A stretch of 64,000 nucleotides of DNA from Deltaproteobacteria bacterium (lineage in GTDB: Bacteria; Myxococcota; Kuafuiibacteriia; Kuafuiibacteriales; Kuafuiibacteriaceae). Where the stretch lies: contig WYAZ01000100.1 of the NCBI GenBank assembly GCA_011526105.1, forward strand, positions 1-64,000. Reading direction: 5' to 3'. The translations under genes were made by a program, and so were the position numbers. Below the pieces are notes generated by a model. That model did not search any database, had not been told where the DNA came from, and saw only the letters and a program-made list of their open reading frames with translations. Shown piece by piece: positions 59,816 to 64,000 of this stretch. The first letter of the stretch is position 1; each line of letters starts with the position of its first letter.

Positions 59816-62800
59816 ATGCGCAGCCTCTTTGTCGTCTCGAGTCCAAGGCCAGCACGCGGATGGCTCGCCCTCTTGGCCCTCGCGGGCGGGGCCTGCGAGT
59901 GCGGAGACAGCACGCTGGTCGAGACAGCGGCGAAGCTCGAGGTCACGCCCCTCGCGCTCGACTTTGGGAAGGTGCCTCGAGGCGAACTGAAGGTCCTCGG
60001 ACTCACGCTCACGAACGTGGGTGAACGCAGCCTGCTCTTCGACTCGATCAGTCTCGAGTCCGCCTCCGCGGAGTTCAGCATCGCCACCGCGCTCCCGGCG
60101 GGGCTCGCGGCAAAAGAGACCCTTCAGCTCGTCGTGGTGTATCAGCCCACGGACCTCGGCATCGACATGGGGCAACTCACGATCGACCCCGACACCGAGC
60201 AAGACCCCTTCATCATCCCCATCGTCGGCGAAGGCGTGGAGGCCGGAGTCGCGGTGGTCATCGACGGGAACGGATGTGAGGGCCAACCCGACTCCATCTC
60301 CTTCGGCGCGGTCCGGCCCGGACAGACCGAAGAGCGCAGCATCGTCGTTCGCGCGAACGGCTCGGCCGCGGTGGAGATCCTCTCCGCCGGCCTCGACGTG
60401 GGCACCTCATCGGAGTTCAGCATCGATGCCTCCGGCCTGCCCCGAACGCTGCAGCCCGGCGAGCAGCTCGAGCTCGTGACGCGCTACGCACCGCTCGATG
60501 GAGGTGACGATCGCGGCGCCTTCATCATCACGACCACCGCGCCGGGCGCCCCATCCTTGCGGGTGCGCGTTTGCGGCGCGGGCGTGGCACCGGCCATCTG
60601 CGCGCATCCTGTACCGCTCGATCTGGGGGCGATCGCCGAAGGTCAGAGCGTCGAGGGTACCCTCACCATCGAGAGCTGCGGGCTCGAGCCGCTCGACATC
60701 TCGGCGCTGCTCATCTCGACCAGCGCCCCGAACGTGAGTGATCCGTCCTTCTCGCTCACCACCGCGCCGGCGCTGCCGCGCACGCTCAACCCCGGTGAGA
60801 CGGTCGACCTGACCGTGCGCTTTGTCGCCGCGCTGCCCCTCGGCTCCAAGAACGCCTGGGTGCAGGCTGACTCGAACGCCTTTGGGACCGCTCGAGCCTT
60901 CTTTCCGATCACCGCTCGCACCCCTGCGCCGTGTGGCCTGAGCGTGGCCCCGTTGTCGCTCGTGTTCTATAACGTGGCCCTCGCCAGCACCGCAGAGAGG
61001 GGCGTCTTGGTCGTAAACTCCGGCGAGACCGACTGCCAGATTCAGAGCCTCACCGTCACGAATGACAGCGGAGGCAGCGAGTTCAGCTTGGTGAGCCCGC
61101 CCACCGCACCGTTTACGATCACGACCGGCGATTCACGCGTGCTGAGCGTACGCTACGGCCCAAACGCAGCCGGCGAGCACACCGGGAACCTCAGCGTCAC
61201 CGAGGTCGGTGGAGGCTCCACTGTCGTGAGTCTGCGCGGCAATCCACCCATCGGCGACGAGTGCGTGATCGAGGTCCAGCCCACCGTGCTCACGTTCCCG
61301 GTCGTCGCGGTCGGCGCGACCGAACGACAAGGGGTCTCGGTGCGTAACATCGGCGGCGAAGCCTGCCGCATCACTTCCACGCGGCTCCTGAACGGCAACC
61401 CGGCCTTCGCAGCCAGCACCCCGGGCCTGGGCTTTTTAGTGCCGAACGTCGGCAACACCAACGTGGAGGTGACGTTCGCGCCCATGGCCCTCGGCCCGCA
61501 ACGCGAGACCCTCGAGATCGTGGTCGCGGGCGTGGGTGGTGCGCCGGGCGGCGGCACCTTCCAGGTCGGGATCTTTGGCAGCACCGGCGAGGGTCGCCTC
61601 TGCGTGACGCCCACCGACCTTCGTTTCGGCGTGGTGGCTTCCGGAAGCAACGCCCAAAGGGACGTGACAATCTCGAGCTGCGGCAGCGCGCCGGTGAATC
61701 TGAGGGGCATCGTGCTCGACTCGAGCTCTCATCCGTCGTTCAGCATCGTGCAGCGCCCCACGCTTCCGACCGCGCTGGCGCCGGCCGCGAACGCCTCGCC
61801 GGTCTTGCGCGTGCAGTATGCGCCCACCAACACCGGCCCGCACTTCGGCCGGGTGGACGTACTCTCGAACGATCAGAGCGCCCCCACCATCCCCGTCTTG
61901 CTCTCGGGCAACTGGGATGAAGCCTGCACGCGGATCCTCCAGTGCACGCCGACCAACATCGACTTCCAAGACACCGATACCGAACGTCCAAAGCTCATCC
62001 GCGTGGTCTGCCGGAACGCGGGTCCAGATCCGGTGACCATCACCAGCGCCGGCCTCGGAGGCAGCAGTGAGTTCACGCTCACCGGCGATGGCCCGCGCAC
62101 CGTCCCGTCGGGAGGCGTGTGGAGCATCGACGTCATCTATGATCCCGTCGCCGCCGGCGCGGACTCGGGGCTCCTCACCATCAACTCGGACGCTTGCATC
62201 GGGCCGAGCCCCATCGCCATCGCCGGCAACGGTGTCGTCATCACCCTGCCACCTTGCCAACCCCCTTCCGCCTTTCAGCCGGTGCTCCAGTGGGAGTGGA
62301 TGGGGTCCACGGTCGAGCCGAGCCTGAGGAACGTCTGGATGACCCCGGTCGTGGCGAACCTGACCGACGACAACGCGGACGGCCGCATCGACGAGAACGA
62401 CGTCCCCGAGATCATCTTCGTCTCCTACGGTACGAACCCGCTCTCGGATCCTGCGGCCGCCCAGCCCGGCGTGCTGCGCGTCTTGTCCGGCGACACCGGC
62501 GCCGAGCGCTTCTCGGTCACGAACCCACGTTTTCCGGACTCGGCCCAGATCGCGGTGGGCGACCTCGACGGTGATGGTAGCCCCGAGATCGTGGGCTTCA
62601 AGTGGACGCAGACCCCGCCGGGCTCCGGCGCCGGCGGGCTGCTCGGGCGATTTGTCACCGGTACCCTGGTGGCGCTCGATCGAACGGGGGTGCTGCTCTG
62701 GGAGTCCGACCCGTTCTCTTGGCCGCAAGAGATCACCTGGATCGCGGCCGCGCCGGCGCTCTCCGATCTCGATGGAGACGGATTCGCGGAGATCATCGTG

Positions 62801-63652
62801 GGTCGGGAGGTGTTCGATCACCGAGGTCGTTTGAAGTGGCGCGGCACCGGATCCGCGGGCATCGTCGCCGGCGGACCGCAGTCCTTCGCCGCCGACATCG
62901 ACAACGATGGCCGGCCCGAGGTCATCGCCGGCGGCACCGTCTACAACGGTGACGGCACCATCCGTTGGCAGCTCAGCGGAAACGCAGAGGGAGGCTCGGC
63001 GATCGGGCGATTTGATCTCGCTGATCCCACCCCACAGGTCGTCAACGTCACCAACACGGTGCGCGTCCTGAATCGTTTGGGTGCTGTGTTGTGGAGCACG
63101 ACGTACCCAGGCAACGGCCCTTCCACTCAGCTTCCCACGGTCGCGGACTTCGACGGTGACGGCGACTCGGACTTCGCGGTGGCGGACGGCAACGGCGTGT
63201 ACGTGTTCCGAGGCACGGGCGGTCTGCTCTGGCAGGCGCCGGTCGTCGACTCCACCTGCTGTCCTGGGATCAGCGCCTTCGACTTCGAGGGTGATGGCGC
63301 CTACGAGCTCATCTTGAACGACTTCGGCAACATCTACATCTACCGCGGCAACACCGGGACGCTGCTCTTCACCGCCGAGCGTCCGAACCAGACCAACCTC
63401 GAGATGCCGGTGATCGCGGATGTGGATCGCGACGGGAAGGCAGAGATGGTCGTGGCCATCCAGTACGCGTTCGGCGGGGGCGGCCTCAAGGTCTATTCGA
63501 ACGTGGGTGACACCTGGGTGAACGCCCCCCGTATCTGGAACCAGCAGGCCTTCTTCGTCGACAACATCACCGAGGCCGGGCTCATCCCGAGGGTGCTGCC
63601 CCCCATGCGACCGAGCGGAGTCTTCCGAGGCACCACGGCACGTTGCGAGTGA
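59816..63652 (+). CDS. Large surface protein with ASH repeats and FG-GAP propeller
   Basis: 1278 residues. Signal peptide, perhaps a weak lipobox (LALAGGAC). About 35-820 contains roughly ten ASPM/SPD-2/Hydin-like (choice-of-anchor D) repeats, each marked by PLALDFGKVPRGELKVLGLT-type text and a following NVG. About 840-1270 has FG-GAP/VCBS repeats (IAVGDLDGDGSPEIVGFKW, VADFDGDGDSDFAVADGNG, FDFEGDGAYELILNDFG) forming a beta-propeller. The domain mix is found in surface proteins of deltaproteobacteria. Role unknown, possibly adhesion. Confidence 0.85.
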   Translation: MRSLFVVSSPRPARGWLALLALAGGACECGDSTLVETAAKLEVTPLALDFGKVPRGELKVLGLTLTNVGERSLLFDSISLESASAEFSIATALPAGLAAKETLQLVVVYQPTDLGIDMGQLTIDPDTEQDPFIIPIVGEGVEAGVAVVIDGNGCEGQPDSISFGAVRPGQTEERSIVVRANGSAAVEILSAGLDVGTSSEFSIDASGLPRTLQPGEQLELVTRYAPLDGGDDRGAFIITTTAPGAPSLRVRVCGAGVAPAICAHPVPLDLGAIAEGQSVEGTLTIESCGLEPLDISALLISTSAPNVSDPSFSLTTAPALPRTLNPGETVDLTVRFVAALPLGSKNAWVQADSNAFGTARAFFPITARTPAPCGLSVAPLSLVFYNVALASTAERGVLVVNSGETDCQIQSLTVTNDSGGSEFSLVSPPTAPFTITTGDSRVLSVRYGPNAAGEHTGNLSVTEVGGGSTVVSLRGNPPIGDECVIEVQPTVLTFPVVAVGATERQGVSVRNIGGEACRITSTRLLNGNPAFAASTPGLGFLVPNVGNTNVEVTFAPMALGPQRETLEIVVAGVGGAPGGGTFQVGIFGSTGEGRLCVTPTDLRFGVVASGSNAQRDVTISSCGSAPVNLRGIVLDSSSHPSFSIVQRPTLPTALAPAANASPVLRVQYAPTNTGPHFGRVDVLSNDQSAPTIPVLLSGNWDEACTRILQCTPTNIDFQDTDTERPKLIRVVCRNAGPDPVTITSAGLGGSSEFTLTGDGPRTVPSGGVWSIDVIYDPVAAGADSGLLTINSDACIGPSPIAIAGNGVVITLPPCQPPSAFQPVLQWEWMGSTVEPSLRNVWMTPVVANLTDDNADGRIDENDVPEIIFVSYGTNPLSDPAAAQPGVLRVLSGDTGAERFSVTNPRFPDSAQIAVGDLDGDGSPEIVGFKWTQTPPGSGAGGLLGRFVTGTLVALDRTGVLLWESDPFSWPQEITWIAAAPALSDLDGDGFAEIIVGREVFDHRGRLKWRGTGSAGIVAGGPQSFAADIDNDGRPEVIAGGTVYNGDGTIRWQLSGNAEGGSAIGRFDLADPTPQVVNVTNTVRVLNRLGAVLWSTTYPGNGPSTQLPTVADFDGDGDSDFAVADGNGVYVFRGTGGLLWQAPVVDSTCCPGISAFDFEGDGAYELILNDFGNIYIYRGNTGTLLFTAERPNQTNLEMPVIADVDRDGKAEMVVAIQYAFGGGGLKVYSNVGDTWVNAPRIWNQQAFFVDNITEAGLIPRVLPPMRPSGVFRGTTARCE

Positions 63653-63728
63653 TGGCCTCCTCTGGGTAGCACGCTGGCCCACATGGGCCCGGTTCCCCTT
63701 TTCGCTCCACTCGGGCAAGGATTTCTCC

Positions 63729-64000
63729 ATGAGCTACTCGTTCATCGCGGCCTTGGTATGCCTCGCATCGGCACCCCCCGAGGCCGAAGAGAAGAAGAGC
63801 GCCATCGTCGCCATCGTTCCGCCCGAAGCCAGCACCGCGGTGGAAGACGAGCGTTTCCTCATCGACGAGGCGAAGCGCCTCATGGAACGAGGCGCGCTCG
63901 AAGCGGCGCTGGTCTCGCTCGACGCCTACGCCACGCAGTTCAGCACGGACGGTCAGCTTCGGCACGAGGCCCTTCGTCTCGACGTCGATGTGATGACCCG
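63729..64000 (+). CDS. Exported protein of unknown function, incomplete (5' end)
   Basis: The gene runs off the window. It starts at ATG 63729 with AAGGA 7 bases upstream. 90 codons are visible: a signal-like N-terminus (MSYSFIAALVCLASAPPEAE), then helical text (FLIDEAKRLMERGALEAALV, SLDAYATQFSTDGQLRHEAL) resembling a TPR/coiled-coil region, as in the YbgF-like or tetratricopeptide secreted proteins of this group. Downstream of the ASH/FG-GAP gene by 76 bp. Confidence 0.65.
   Translation, partial: MSYSFIAALVCLASAPPEAEEKKSAIVAIVPPEASTAVEDERFLIDEAKRLMERGALEAALVSLDAYATQFSTDGQLRHEALRLDVDVMT

Noticed and set aside
61436-63730. 764-codon open frame antisense to the ASH/FG-GAP gene
   Set aside because: Arises from the repeated codon pattern of the surface protein; the plus-strand product has clear domains.

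Overview
The window reads as chromosomal DNA of a GC-rich, Gram-negative, predatory-type deltaproteobacterium, most likely a member of the Myxococcota (Polyangiales/Sandaracinus-like). Signs are the many GTG/TTG starts, numerous lipoproteins with acidic or Pro/Asp-rich tails, FHA, STAS, GGDEF and hybrid-kinase signalling proteins, ASH/FG-GAP surface proteins, and a 'regulatory' PTS linked to rpoN. This assignment is inference from gene content; no rRNA or tRNA gene is visible.

Layout. 0.1-2.4 kb: FHA protein, lipoprotein, hemW. 2.6-6.3 kb: heat-shock operon hrcA-grpE-dnaK. 6.4-19.5 kb: housekeeping genes and small unknowns (asd, lytic transglycosylase, GNAT enzyme, MshEN protein, diguanylate cyclase, dnaE, DUF192 lipoprotein, metK, an unknown membrane protein with an internal duplication). 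19.4-31.7 kb: a long minus-strand array, read from the right: SctJ/YscJ-like ring lipoprotein, FliG-like protein, lipid A acyltransferase, LptA-like protein, lptB, rpoN, hpf, ptsN, hprK, rapZ, EIIA(Man), an EIIB(Man)-HPr fusion and ptsI. Most of these genes overlap or almost touch, so envelope biogenesis, sigma-54 and a sugar-permease-free PTS phosphorelay may be co-expressed. 31.8-41.6 kb: sodium/solute symporter, GIY-YIG protein, lipoproteins, hybrid histidine kinase, metallophosphoesterase and unknowns. 41.6-50.1 kb: accessory region with a class II aldolase, a decayed DUF2330 gene, two related propeller-like lipoproteins and other surface proteins. 50.1-53.5 kb: Mla lipid transport operon (mlaE-mlaF-mlaD). 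53.7-59.8 kb: a divergent Hsp70, a Crp/Fnr regulator, dnaJ, trmH, gshB and a STAS protein. 59.8-64 kb: a giant ASH/FG-GAP protein and the start of a further gene.

The most unusual signals are: (1) two families of short elements with terminal inverted repeats flanked by TA (161 bp and 157 bp). They fill intergenic spaces, and their ends supply a Shine-Dalgarno-like stretch plus ATG start codon (hrcA, mlaD) or a stop codon (FHA gene). (2) An orphan SctJ/FliG-like pair without any visible export apparatus, placed in an LPS/rpoN/PTS operon. (3) The EIIB-HPr fusion in a PTS with its own HPr kinase but no EIIC/EIID in the window. (4) Nested inverted repeats between dnaE and the DUF192 gene, a candidate structured RNA. 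(5) An Hsp70 whose phosphate-binding loops have lost conserved residues.
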